This document shows positions 1 to 11,457 of a stretch of DNA of 64,000 nt, one piece after another. Position 1 is the stretch's first letter, and each line of letters begins with the position of its first letter. The notes under the pieces were generated by a model. The model did not search any database. It was given only the letters and a program-made list of their open reading frames with translations, and was not told the origin of the DNA. Position numbers and translations under genes: made by a program. Origin of the DNA: Bryopsis sp. KO-2023 (taxonomy: Eukaryota > Chlorophyta > Ulvophyceae > Bryopsidales > Bryopsidaceae); assembly GCA_030272585.1 (NCBI GenBank), contig BSYQ01000012.1, forward strand, positions 2,542,001 to 2,606,000, read 5' to 3'.

Positions 1-121
1 ACGTACTTTTTTTGAAATTAATTTTTGGAACCTCAAAGTTCATCATATAAAAAAATACAGTCATTTCAAAAGGGGGCATTTGATATTTTCGAATTCGTAC
101 TTTTTTTGTATTATTTATCTT

Positions 122-3100
122 TTATCGTACTTTTTTTGTACTATTTCTATTCTGTCGCTTTTTTTTTGTATCATTTCTATTTCGTCGGTTTTCTTGGGAG
201 AAGGAGGAGTAAAAGCATAGTGACAGAGCTGCCTCATTTGAAAAAAGGTTTTTCAAAAAATTAACGGGATTATGTGAATAGTCAAAAATAATAAATAAAA
301 AAAACAAACGTGAATTCCATAATAAACAAACACCAGCACCATGGGACGCCTTTTTCACAATTCCACTGGTGCAAACCAAACATCTGCTTGCCGGTGCCAG
401 GATGGATCTCAAAACGCACGACCCCTTGGGATGACTTTCCAATTCGATTTTGATGAAGCTCCATGCCTTGCACCCTGAACACGCAGAAGAAAAAAATCCA
501 CCTCCAGAACAAGAAAATACATCCTCTATGCACACTGACACACTGACACAGATTCAAATTTTGGGTGAAAATTGTGCATCCACAGTGCTTTCGTATTTTC
601 TGGGGATTGCTTTTTGTTTTTAGAGCAGTAGGTCATACCCAATGATGGAACCCCCCTCCCTCTTGTTATTATCATGGTGAGCAACACAATCTTTGGAATC
701 TTAGGGATCTCAGGAATCTCATGAGTTTCAGGAATCTAAGGAATGTCATCTTGCACCTGTCATCTTTTTGCAAAGATCACAACATTCTTCCGGAGCTCTG
801 AGAATATGTTGCTCCTCAGCATCGATTCCCCCTGGGCTGCCTCCAAGATAAATGCCATCGAACTGAACGCAGCCTCCATAATCTAAATAATCAAAAACAA
901 AATTCATGTCAAGAGCAGCAAAACAAAAATCATCCTCCAACGCTGAAATTGATCAGGACGCACCTCATCGATGAAAAGATATCTCGAAAAGATAGCTCAA
1001 AAATCCATTTGAATTTGTTTTTTTTTCCCCTCCACAATGTAATTCATTGCTTGTTTGTTTGGTAATTTTCCCTTTCAAATACCTTCAGAATCATTGTCCG
1101 AAAATGCACCGCATATTGCATCTTTCCTTGCTAAAAAAGATCCTGGTTTGGCCAACCCAGGGGGCAGCGGCTTCAGACAATTGGAATTCCATTTGATGAT
1201 GCTGTTCCCTTTTCCCCGCTCATCGATCCATTTCTTGAATGGCAGCACTCTCGTGAAGATGGATGGATGTGTTCTGGTGCTGCCCCAACAGGGTACCCCG
1301 GTGGCTGTGATTCCAATAAGAACATCCTCCTCCCAATCTGCATGGTCGACCCCTGTGGCAGAATTCCCTCCCCAATTGCCTTCCCCATCGGGGGCATCCC
1401 ATTCCAAGAGATCTAAATCCGCCTCCCCCTCCCCATACCATCCCGGCTCCATTGCAACAATATAGTCTTCCTCATACGGCTGTTGTATAAGACCAATTTC
1501 CTCCACCCCATCCCATTCTGCTTCCAATATTGGGATGTCAATTTCGTCTCGGCCAGAGAATCTGCCCCCGCCAGTCGCATCTCCAAATGGAATGATCAAG
1601 GGGCCGCCAGAATCGCCTTCGACACAGCAAAAAAATCATCAACATCAAAAAGAAACTTTCAACTATTTTTGCCTGTTTTTTCTTCCTGTACAGGTCATTG
1701 TCAATCAATCAATCCATCAACAATTACAACCAACAGCAAAAGACGGCCATCAATCTCCATGAGGCTGGAAAAAAGACAAAAAAGAACGAAAAAAAATTTA
1801 TGAAAGGTCACCGTCAATAGGAGGGTGGCAATTCCCCTCCACGATGTAATTTCGATGTTTTTTTTCTTTGCATTCTCACAAAGCAGTTTGATACAGTCAG
1901 TCACAACATCATCTTGACTGACCTTGACATGCATCCCGCCCATCCCAATTCCCACAGATGGTTCTGTCATTTTGGAGGAGCACATCGAAAGATTTTCTAT
2001 CAGCCTCGAGGCTTTTCGCAAAATTCTCGGCACATTCAGTAGCTGACAGCAAATTGAGGTCGATTTGCTGAAGGATATCGGAGGTTTGATTCACTTCGTT
2101 TTGGCCCCATCCCATTGCCCTAACTGTGACCTTGCTTTGGTCCAGGGATTCCAATGTGTTTTCTTCTTCCAAAATGCATGGTTTGAGATGGCTGTCGATA
2201 TTCAATTGCACCAGAGCGATATCGTATCCCCGTTGATGATTGGCAGGGTCGTATTTCTCGTGGTAGATTACATGGCATGAACTATAGGCCTGAAAAAAAA
2301 TTCAGGGGGAAAAATAAAAATTTGTGGAGATCTGGAAGCTTCCACAGAAAAAGCCAAAAAAATTGTAGGTTGAAAGACCACCCTGAATTTTTTTAACCCT
2401 ATTCATAATAAAATAGGTTTTATATTATCTAATACTTAGGCATACTATTACATATATGCCTGATTATATATATATAATAATAATAATAATAATAAACCGT
2501 TGAGTAAACATTTGGAACAAAACAAAACAATGGGAAGTTTCTCTTACTCCTAAGAATGCAATCATTAAAATGATTGAATGATAACACTCAACATATTAAT
2601 ATATTATTAGATTGATATATTGGGTCACAGGAGGAGGTTTTTTCACCCAGAAGCAAATTCCAATCAGCAATGTATTCAGAAATTTCTGATGGGGTCGTAC
2701 CATCGATTCCGTTGTGCCGAGGTCGCTTGCTCCACAATAGATGAGAAAGGATGTTGTTACACGGCCTTTTTCATTCACAATGCAGTGCGCAGCAGTGAGA
2801 ATCCAGTCTTTGTCAATCAGGGTTCCTCCACAAAAATGCGAGCTTGGATCGGCATTGTACCGCAAACTGCACATGTAGGAGTACCTATTTTTCGGAGCAT
2901 CAATGCCCGCCTAAAACCCAACCACAGAAATCATTTCTTTTTAATAGTAATAATTCATAAAATCCTGAAATCCAAGCGCAGAAATCATTTCTATAAATCA
3001 AAAACAATTAGTTTTAAAAAAATGGGCTTGCACCAGAAAACTGATGCAGAAATGTTCTGTGGCAACCCTTGCCCAAGCTGGTCAAAATGTACTTATTTCC

Positions 3101-3765
3101 AGCAACCAATTCGTGAATATCCGCTCAACAATATAAAAAACATTAAAAAAATAGGGTTCATACATATTAGTATATATTTTGTTAATATATTATTGACATA
3201 TTAAGAGCCTGATCAATGGAAGCACCAGCCAATTTGAGTGCCAAGAGCCACCCAAAGAGGTCAATGGTGCCTGCTGCTAATGTGTTCAATGGCTCCGATT
3301 CAGAACCTGGGAGGTGAACACCTACCGTCATAGCGGCCGTTTCATATATATTCTCATAACCAGTCTCCAGGTCGTACTCCTCAGAGTAAACGTAGCCAAA
3401 CCATTTAGGTGCAGATTCGAATTCCTCTTTTCCCCCGGATTCAACCGAGCCGTAGTCGTCCACGTTTTTTGGAGGGGGTGGCGGCGGTGGCGGCGGCGGA
3501 GGTTCGATCTGGTCTTCGATTCCCCGTCGGGATTGAGATTCTGCCTCTATTCACGCCAAGAAAAAAAAACAGCAGCCAAGGTAAAACGTTCGGCCTTTTC
3601 CCAAACAACGGTTCCGCAGGAAAAACAGGTTAATCGAGGCAGCACTCCGGAGCTTCGGTTTTGATTGTCGCGGATCTAGACCATGGTGCTACCACCTGCC
3701 CGTCACTCACCCGCCGCAAGTTGCCCAAGGGCAATAACAAAGACAAGAATCGTGCGGTGATCCAT
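122..3765 (-). CDS. Secreted trypsin-like serine protease (S1) with PAN/Apple domain, possibly 3'-partial
   Basis: Spliced model, exons in order: 3765-3711, 3546-3326, an unresolved short exon near 3130-3080, 2910-2701, 2289-1923, 1616-1083, 882-757 and 474-?. Exon 1 encodes a signal peptide (MDHRTILVFVIALGQLAAG). Exon 2 has a 12-proline run and acidic sequence, probably a pro-region. The S1 catalytic triad is complete: His in WILTAAHC, Asp in RGYDIALVQL, Ser in DACQGDSGGP. The Asp six residues before the Ser predicts cleavage after Arg/Lys. An acidic insertion of about 75 residues separates GDSGGPL from the C-terminal strand ending FTRVLPFKKWID. The last two exons form a PAN/Apple-like module (EECCDLC, then CKAWSF, then SGI). 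Exon phases agree across all joined junctions. The extreme C-terminus is unclear: the frame stays open to a stop at 122, but that tail looks intronic, so the gene may continue left of base 1. Confidence 0.82.
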
Positions 3766-4056
3766 TCTTGTCGGTCCCTGGTCCATCGCGAAACAATCTT
3801 TGGCGATTTTGTAACGCACACAGGGGGATGTGACAGAGACGGGTCGTATCCAAGTACCACTTCAATCAAACAAACAATCACCGAATTCTTAGTTTGCACC
3901 AATTCAAACAAACAAACAAACAAACATCAATTACATTGTGTAGGAGAAATATTCTCCTATTACAAGGATCAGTAAAAATCAAATTCCAATTCCAAAGTGC
4001 CCCAAGCGATATCGTGACGAGTTGAATTGATTCGTTTTTGTGCGGAGCAAAAAAAC

Positions 4057-4164
4057 ATGGAGAGTCGGAGTTTCCCAGCAGGGTTTTCGATTAGGGGGCT
4101 GGTCGAGAAGCTGGGGGACATGGAATTGAAGACTCTGGCGGCATGGTGGTTGTTGTTGCTCTAG
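4057..4164 (+). CDS. Possible short ORF or first exon (35 codons)
   Basis: ATG at 4057 opens a 35-codon frame beginning MESRSFPAGFSIRGLVEKLG. It lies 290 bp upstream of, and divergent from, the protease gene. Composition looks coding and a GT donor (GTGGTT) occurs near its end. It could therefore be exon 1 of the plus-strand gene whose clear exons start at 5238. I could not find a phase-consistent join, and the family is unknown. Confidence 0.25.
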   Translation: MESRSFPAGFSIRGLVEKLGDMELKTLAAWWLLLL

Positions 4165-5237
4165 AAATGCATTTTTCTTTAAAGCATCAGATGCTCATGG
4201 CTTAATCAAGGCCCCAATAACTCCCACAAGAATGAAAGGCATGAAACAAGGTTCGTGTGTATTACTTGAGCACTTGATGGGAGGAGTGGGGTTTCGGAGG
4301 AATACACCATTCAACAGCAAAAGTTTTACTGTTCCGTCCCGACGTAGTACTCGGCGTCCAACCACTAGATAATCTTGATATGCTCCGGTTTTCCCACAAC
4401 CTTCTCCACTTGGAGTCCGCAAAGGATGCAGTTTCGGAAGCACCGCCGCCAAGGAGGAATGCGCGCAGGGGAGGATGCATTCTCAGAGCCCCTGAGATAA
4501 TATCTCGTTCTTGTCCCCTGGGACCGGGTTACCACACGTTGGTGCAACAAGGTTGCTGCAGCCGTGTTGCTGCAGCCGTGTTGCTGCGAGTGACCAACCG
4601 GATTGCGGCAACACAAGTTGGAGAAAAAAGTTGCAGGCGTTGCGGCAACTATTGACATTTTTTTCCTAGTAGGATCCCAACTTCAAGGGACAAGTTGTCG
4701 TGAAATCGAAATCGATTCAAAGTGCCCGCATTCCCCTACCAAAACGCCAGCATCCCTTGTGTGTATCTGCTCAGCGAAAGTAAGAAAATAACAAAAGCAA
4801 CGCAAAACGCGACGCCACAAATCACAGATTTTGTTCAGCTGCCGCGGCGGTGTGCCGAGGATATCGCGCCCCGTCAAGAAGAGTTTTCTCTGTTGTTGAA
4901 GAAGTGTCCATGGCGCAACGGTCGCCCCAGTAAACCTCAGGCGTCCGTGATATCGCCTGCAATATCTCAGGGACCAGTATTGTCCCAAAAACGCGCTCTA
5001 CGAAACGTTTTTCAACTGCAGTTACAACCGATTGTGCGCTGGGTCCATCTACAAGCGCTTGAGATTTTAACTGATTAAGAACACATAGCTGTCGGTCAAA
5101 GATTTTGGGAGGTGCAGGGAATGACGGTTAGGCAGCGGTATTCCACACGATATATGGCATCCTTCAATTTCGTTTCACCCACCAGCGCACAAACATTTCC
5201 TTCTTTCCTTTCAGCGAGAAGCCAAAAAGCACAGGAG
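4165..5237. other. Unresolved stretch with open frames
   Basis: No gene could be established. A plus-strand frame at 4722-5078 is open for 118 codons, and part of it (4840-4920) reads like an exon after a TTTTGTTCAG acceptor. However, all three frames are open there, so coding is not demonstrated. A tandem 15-bp unit (GTTGCTGCAGCCGT...) repeats almost three times at about 4549-4590. Confidence 0.3.
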
Positions 5238-6844
5238 ATGTTCGTCAAAACCGCCATTGCCTCGGCGATCGCCGTAGGGTGCGCCCTTTGGGCGAATCGC
5301 CGGCATCGCCGCCGCCAGCAGGCGGTTCAAGCGGTCCCAGCGGTCCCAGCGGTCCCAGCGGTCCCAGCGGTCCCAGCGGTCCCAGCGGTCCCAGCGGTCC
5401 CAGCGGTCCCAGCCGTTCAAGCCGCTCAAGCGGTTCCAGCAGCCCCGCTCCCGGCTCCCCAGGTAATTTTCTCTGCAAGGTTTTACGTTCAAGGCATCGA
5501 CATTAAGCCGAAAAAGCGCCTATCCATCCGATGCACTGTCGTGAAAGACCCAGTGGGATCAAGATGGGTATTTTCCGCTGACGTCTTTTACCTAAGCTCG
5601 GCACGTGTGGCTCTTCACTATTCAGGCTGAAATCCCGGTCCTGAGCCTCCAAGACATCATAGAGGTTGAGCTCGGGGAGAAACAGAGGCTCGAAGACCTT
5701 CTGGTATGCGTCAATCTTTGAAATGAGTTTCAGTTGGCGATGCATTCTTTCTCCTCCCCACTCATGCATGCATCCAGACGTGAACTGTGGTGTCCTGTTC
5801 CTGCCAGGCTCACAAGAAACTCTTACGGGCGGATCCAGAAGTGATCCAAGACGTGGAGAGGAACCTTCGGAGAGCAGAAGCGGACCTCATGGCGAGCATT
5901 TGGGAGCTTCAGCCTGGGGATCCGGGAGCGAGCTCCTGGGGCCCCTTGCGGCAATGTAAGCGAACATTGGAAATACCTCTTTCGGATATCTGTATTTCTA
6001 GCAAAGTACAACCCACCTGGAAAAGTCCTGCCTGGTGAAAACCACAGAAGATTGCATCATTGCGATATTTGAGTCTGTGCTTTATTGCCTGTATCCACTT
6101 GGAATTCAACATCGATGGCCATCTGCACAACCATCCATTTGTTGGATGCAGAATGGTATTCGGACAAAGGAAATGATGGGAATGTGATGTGGTTCAGGGT
6201 GAGCCGCCCCCAGTTGGGGGCACCAACAAAGGCAGCCACCCAAATCGTCAGACCGTGGCCTGAGCCGGGCCACGGTCAAAGATGTAGGCCCGTGGAGGGT
6301 GAGGGTGGCTGCCAGGCCGGAGGGTGTGGGTCGGGCATGGGCCTTTTTAAGGCTACCAACTCCTGAAGGTGAGTAATTTTGGAGGGATTAAACCCCCCGA
6401 AACCAATTTCGGTTAGAATTCGCTTGCTCTGAATATTGACAGTGAACAAAGTGTGCCTCCCAGATATCAGACAACTTAGTCCTTACACACATTTAGAGCC
6501 GGCGGCGCACGGGCCGCAGAATCACGAATCGTGTCAGCCAAGGTGAGTCCAGTGCTGTTTATTGTTATTTGCTTGAACATGCATTCCACATGGCTTGTTG
6601 AATCATATGATGCATCAGATTGTTGCGTAACAATGAAACGTTCACCCTGTTGGCGACTGTCCGCCAATAAACAACAGCAGGGCAAAAACCAAGACTGCCA
6701 TCACGCACGACACTGGAAAAATGGACACAGCGCAAGTTATTGACGCAAATGAAGAATTCGCTGCGGGTTCCAGAGCGACTCTTCAGAAATGGGAGCGAAA
6801 TCCAGGAGGATAGCACCAAGCGTTCATTTGGGCGTGGAGACTGA
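5238..6844 (+). CDS. Unknown protein with N-terminal hydrophobic segment and Ala-Val-Pro repeats
   Basis: Spliced model with every phase consistent: 5238-5462, 5626-5703, 5808-5955, 6074-6198, 6497-6542, 6681-6844, giving 261 aa from the first usable Met. The N-terminus (MFVKTAIASAIAVGCALWA) is a likely membrane anchor or signal followed by a basic NRRHRRRQQ stretch. Next come about nine Ala-Val-Pro triplets encoded by a 9-bp minisatellite, then helical charged segments (VERNLRRAEADL) and a basic C-terminus (RRRTGRRITNRVSQ). Topology suggests a short membrane anchor with a proline-rich spacer. I recognise no family. The true start may lie in an upstream exon, because a CAG acceptor sits at about 5210 just before this Met. 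Confidence 0.55.
5322..5415 (+). repeat. 9-bp minisatellite GCGGTCCCA
   Basis: At least nine near-perfect tandem copies of a 9-bp unit, flanked by degenerate copies (GCGGTTCAA). It is in frame within the 5238 gene and encodes Ala-Val-Pro. Because the unit is a multiple of three, copy-number changes would not shift the frame. Confidence 0.95.
6251..6277. repeat. Perfect 9-bp hairpin in an intron
   Basis: GACCGTGGC and its exact reverse complement GCCACGGTC are separated by 9 bases. It lies in the intron 6199-6496 of the unknown 5238-6844 gene. No function is implied. Confidence 0.8.
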
Positions 6845-8040
6845 GACCTGTTGCTTTAGATGTTGGAACTCTGGGAGCCACGCATCTGCGACGTTCCCAC
6901 GTGGCTTTTGTGGAGGGTCTAGCTCGATATAGCCCGTGATTTTCGGAGGGGTGAAAGTTGGGTTAAGAACATTGATTCATTGATTGGGTTAAAAACACAT
7001 TTTCAATGTATATTAGTTCCCATTTTGATAGCTGGTGGTGGTACCTGTCACTCAAAATAGGTTGCATTGTGAAGGAAATCTGGATCAGAAAGCCTGTTGT
7101 CCTTCGAAAGTGTTCAAAAAAAGTACCTGCTTTTACAATGCCCTTCCATTATCTGAACAGGCGAAAATTAGCTTCTCGCTAACTTCCTCTTAGGTGTAAA
7201 CTACCTTCTAATTACCCCAATATTTAATTAATTATCACCCCTATTGGAAGGACTCTTTCCTATTCATTTTTCATATGTTGAGTAACTCCTTCTTGTACCC
7301 TTTCCAATCCAGTCTTTCCTTTGGCAAACTGCCAGGCAACCTATATTCTAGGCCACAGCTCCTTTACTTCCGCACTGATATATTTTTGGGCCCAAACACT
7401 CTGACCCCAAGTGTTTCGATTGACAATGGGACGTTGAGATTTTCAACTTCTTTGTGAATTCCTGACACCACGGCCTTTCGAAAAAACACAATGAGAAGAA
7501 GCTTAAGAAGTTTTTGCACTTGCAGAATCCAACACCAATAATTACAAAACACCACAGATCTGTCTAGACAGACGTCCTCAAGCTTGCCTTTTGGACCAGT
7601 TCTTCGACTGCCCAGTGGTGCTCCCGAACGTTGGGGGGAAGGACAACCTTCGCGGCGAGGCGGCGGTGTGCATGTTTTGTAATCTAATACTGGTTCGTGC
7701 TGAGTTTGGGTAGCCCAGCGGGAAACCAAAACAATAGCCCTGACCCCCGAACTCCTCGCACAATAAGAGGATCAACAAGGAGACATCCTAGACAATATAT
7801 TTCCAACACCACAACACCCCCCTCTCGACTGGAAAGCTTCCACAGTTTTGTAGCGCCGGTGTACACCGGTTTTGGTTTTGGTTTTGGTTTTGGTTTTGGT
7901 TTTGGTTTTGGTTTTGGTGTCGAACAGAAATCCGTGTCTGTGCCTTTTTATGGCTTCACAAAGTCAGGGAGAAAGATACCTCACTTTGTTTTCTTTGTTT
8001 CCATTGAAAAAGCTTTTGGGTCTTTTGCTCTCCTGTTACC
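6845..8040. other. Gene-free stretch left of inverted-repeat arm 1
   Basis: Short frames only, none with coding-like composition or phase-consistent splice sites on either strand. The only structure noted is the GGTTTT array at 7868-7918. Confidence 0.5.
7868..7918 (+). repeat. (GGTTTT)8 hexanucleotide array
   Basis: Eight perfect tandem GGTTTT units (reverse complement AAAACC) lying 120 bp outside the outer end of inverted-repeat arm 1. It is G/T-rich on one strand like a telomeric repeat, but I see no evidence of a chromosome end. Confidence 0.95.
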
Positions 8041-11025
8041 TGCCAGTGCTGCAGCTGGCACCCCATACCCCGAAACAACGTGTTTTTTTTCCGATTCTCT
8101 AAATGGAATTTCGGACTCGAGGACGTTGTTTTCAACTTGTTGGACATATTTGGACAGGGTCTTCAAAACAGCCAGACTCTATACCAGTGCCCAGCGTTTG
8201 GAAATAGGAATATGCTCTGCCTGGATCATTGTCTAACTGACAAAGTTTCGCAGATGGCGGCCAAAGACAATCATGATGAATATTGATAGGGTGGATGAGC
8301 CTTTCACCTTGGACCAATCGCTTCACATTACTTAAAACCCCTGCAAAATTCAACTAAAACAGAAACAACCCTCATTTTATACATCCCCTCTACGGTAATA
8401 TAACCAAAGGAAAGAAAAATCTAATTTGAGTGGCCCCATCGTCAGTCTTCATAATCGCTGATGTCTGTGGTGGCCCCATCGTCCAGAGTGACTCTGTCCC
8501 CCAGAAACGAGGTTTCCCCAGCACCCCTGGGCCCCATGAAACTCAGCAAGTGCTTTTCGCATACTGCTAAAAGGTGCTCTTTTTCGGCATCGCCCAAACA
8601 AGGATCGCCGATCCTGTCCAGCATGTCGCACAGTTTCGATTTGTTTTCCAGAAGCAAGTTTTTCAGATGCTGCAACCCCTCCACGTCGAAATTGGTGATC
8701 GCCTCCAGCGGGACCTGAGGGGAGGAAACGAAATAGACAACCTTCATAAAATCTCCCAAAAAATATGGCTGGGGAGAAAACTATTTCAAGAAAAAAGAAA
8801 GCAAGAAGAAAAAAGGAGGGTGATGAGACTGACCTGTTCGATTGCCTGTTTCTTGTGGGGTGCGGCCTGTTCCAGGGCTGCCAGTGCGATTCTTGCTGTT
8901 TTGTGAGGGGGCATTCGAACGGAGAAGGGCTGCGGGGCGTGGTCCCTTTCTTGAATCCACCGCCTGATTTCTCGAGAAATGGTTTCCCACAGCGTCACGA
9001 ATTTCTTTTGCTCCTCTTTTCCTGGAAATGTAAATTGCCCCGATAAATGCATCCGCCAGGAAACTTGCCACCCAAACACACACCCAGATCTCTCAGTGCT
9101 CCTGCCTTTCTTTTTTTCCCATCCCCAGTTGCTAATAATAATGCTGGGGACTTCAGGTTGAAATTTACCCCTTTGAAGTTTTTCAAAAAAAAAACACAAA
9201 TAATTAGTGTTTTATTTTTTCCAGCTTGGTTACAAAAAGAAAACAAGATCAAAATGTCATTCTTTCAGTTACTGCCTTATAATCGGACCAAAAAAAAAGG
9301 ATCCGTGGTAAATAAAAGCTTTTCCTAACCTTTCACGATTTCTTCGACTTCGTTTTCCCAGGCCCTGCCCCCATGTGCGACTTTCCAGCTCTTTTCCCAA
9401 ACCAGCGACAGCAAGAGGTCTTTGAGTCGCTCCGCCAGCTCCATGACAGACTCGGCCCCCCTCACGTTTCTCCTCCAAGCGGGCCTTCTGCTTTTCCAAG
9501 CCTTCGTCACGGCGTTCCACGGAATGAACTCCTCCAAGTCCAGCATCTGCTTTCGGATGGAATGGATGCTTTCCTGAGTTTCAGCATCCACATCTGCCAG
9601 CCAGCCAAAAAAAAACAACGGGTCAGGATAAAAAATCAACTGGGGATTGTTCCACCAAATCTTGACCTCATTCCAGTTCTTTTGGGGAAAAATAGGAAAC
9701 ATTTTTTTTTTCTCTCCCTTGAAAAAAACCATTTCTTTTGGTCCAACCCTTTTTTCTGGAATGACCTTTCCCCCAGAAAATAAAAAAAAAATCGACACCA
9801 CCATTGCCCTCTCTACCCATACCCCTTTTCTTAAGCGACAACAACAAAAAATTCAAAACAAAAAAAATCCAGGCAGCATGGATCTCCTCTGAATTGTGAT
9901 TTAAAAACAAACCCCCACTATTAAACACCCCCTCCTGGAATGAACGAGACCACACCTACGGCCCCCAAGTCGAAATCCTGACTGCCAGCAAAGGGCGAAC
10001 CCAAGGAGTCCATCTGGGCAGACCTCTTCCTGCCGGGCCCTGCACAGAATTCCCCGTTTCGTTTCCTGGGCGGCAGGGGGGGTGGGGCCAATCGGCCTTG
10101 ATGATGCTGGTGGTGGGGGTGGGCGGCATCGCCGCTGTGATTACCAGTCAGAGGATTCAGGCACTTGGAGTGCACCCTTATAATGGAATTCGTGTCAGCT
10201 CGTCGGCATTGCGTCCAGCCAGCCGTTTCCTGAGACAGGACCGTCACTTCCACGCCGATCAGCTCGGAGGGGGTCCGCTTGTGCCCAGATTTAACAACCA
10301 TCCTGAAAACATGTATTCAGATGTTTCACACACACAGTGCTTGCATGCTATGTGGTGTAAGAATCACATTGATTTTTTTTCTGGTCCACCTTTTGCCGAT
10401 TATGGAGTCTCTGTTGATCAGCGATGCCTTTCTCCCAAGTTTTTTTGGAGGTGGGCCTTCGTGTTGCACATGGGCAGTCCGAGTCGGAGGAAGGGCCTGA
10501 CACACCACCAAACATTTCATTGGAAAACTTCATCAAGTAAAGTAGGGGTTGCAAAAATGGGATCATGGCTTTCCTTGGCAGCACAGAATTTCTCAGGTAC
10601 CCTGGAATTTTATCAGGGTGCACAAGACAGGGATTTTCTCACAAAAATTGAAAAAAAATTCATCCAGACATTAACATGAACAAGAAAAGAGATTAACTGA
10701 GGGGAGGTGATCAAGGCCTGACCTTCAGCAGGACTTCGACTGCGGTTTCTGCTGCACCTTTCACATCTTGGGACTGAACTGCCCTAAGAAAAGCGCTGTC
10801 TGACGCCAGACCGGATATCAACGAATCGCTGTGAACCTGAAGGAAAAAAAACGACATAGTTGGAAAACGAATACGACGACAGCTTGTCGAAACCAAAAGA
10901 GGTTGGAATCGATCTCAGGAAAAAGCGAAAGAATCACGAACCTGCATGTTTTTTTCGACCTTGTCGAGAGAATGGTGATTTGCGTGGTGCAGGGAAGATA
11001 CGTTTTCCTGGATACATTACGTAAT
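8041..11025 (-). repeat. Inverted repeat, arm 1 (~3.0 kb)
   Basis: The reverse complement of this segment matches 36069-39043 nearly base for base through exons, with scattered substitutions and small indels in introns. The inner end stops exactly at a palindrome, ATTACGTAAT (11016-11025), and the outer end at about 8041. The arm contains one complete copy of an unknown multi-exon gene. Confidence 0.95.
8442..11007 (-). CDS. Unknown protein duplicated in inverted repeat, copy 1 (5' end unresolved)
   Basis: Phase-consistent exons: 11007-10942, 10836-10723, 10496-10336, 10302-9956, 9593-9330, 9021-8834, 8714-8442, at least 470 aa. The first exon is internal (acceptor ATCCAG), so upstream exons probably lie beyond the repeat arm. 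The intron between 10336 and 10302 would be only 33 nt, which is suspicious; the protein might instead start at the Met of the 347-nt exon. The sequence is helical and charged, with a polar His/Pro/Arg linker in the middle and a C-terminus ending TTDISDYED. The segment PAWRRNVRGAESVMELAERL followed by VWEKSW faintly resembles the helical region before PHD fingers in BAZ/WHIM-type chromatin proteins; this is a weak guess. There is no signal peptide or membrane segment. Confidence 0.65.
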
Positions 11026-11457
11026 GACGGATTTTACTTTTCCACGAATTCTTGTCGGAGGCGGTCACCCCTACTAAAAATAAAAATAAAAATAAAAATG
11101 GACCGACTTTTTTTCGTTGCATTTGGGTGAACCACCACTCCCTGGTTTACGATTATGCTCCTCAACTGGCCTTCCACTTTAAGAAACCCTCTGGATTCCT
11201 CAAGTTTTTTGTATTTTTTTTATATATATGAAAGTTGAGAGGACCTGTCAAAGGGCACATCTTTCGAATGGGTCAAAGGATTACAGGAATGGACAATACA
11301 CAGCAGCTTCCACAATCGATCATCCAATCCACCAACTTTTCCAAACAGGAAACCCTTGCCAAATTCTACCAGCCCTTGCCCCCCTTATTTGTGATGCATG
11401 AGATCACACGACTAAACACCTCTCTGTTGACCAATAAAAACAAGGGAAAATAAAAAG
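11026..11457. other. Spacer between arm 1 and BOP1
   Basis: Contains an AAAAT pentamer run (about 11076-11099) and a short TATA microsatellite. Missing 5' exons of the minus-strand arm-1 gene may lie here, but none could be assigned. Confidence 0.4.
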
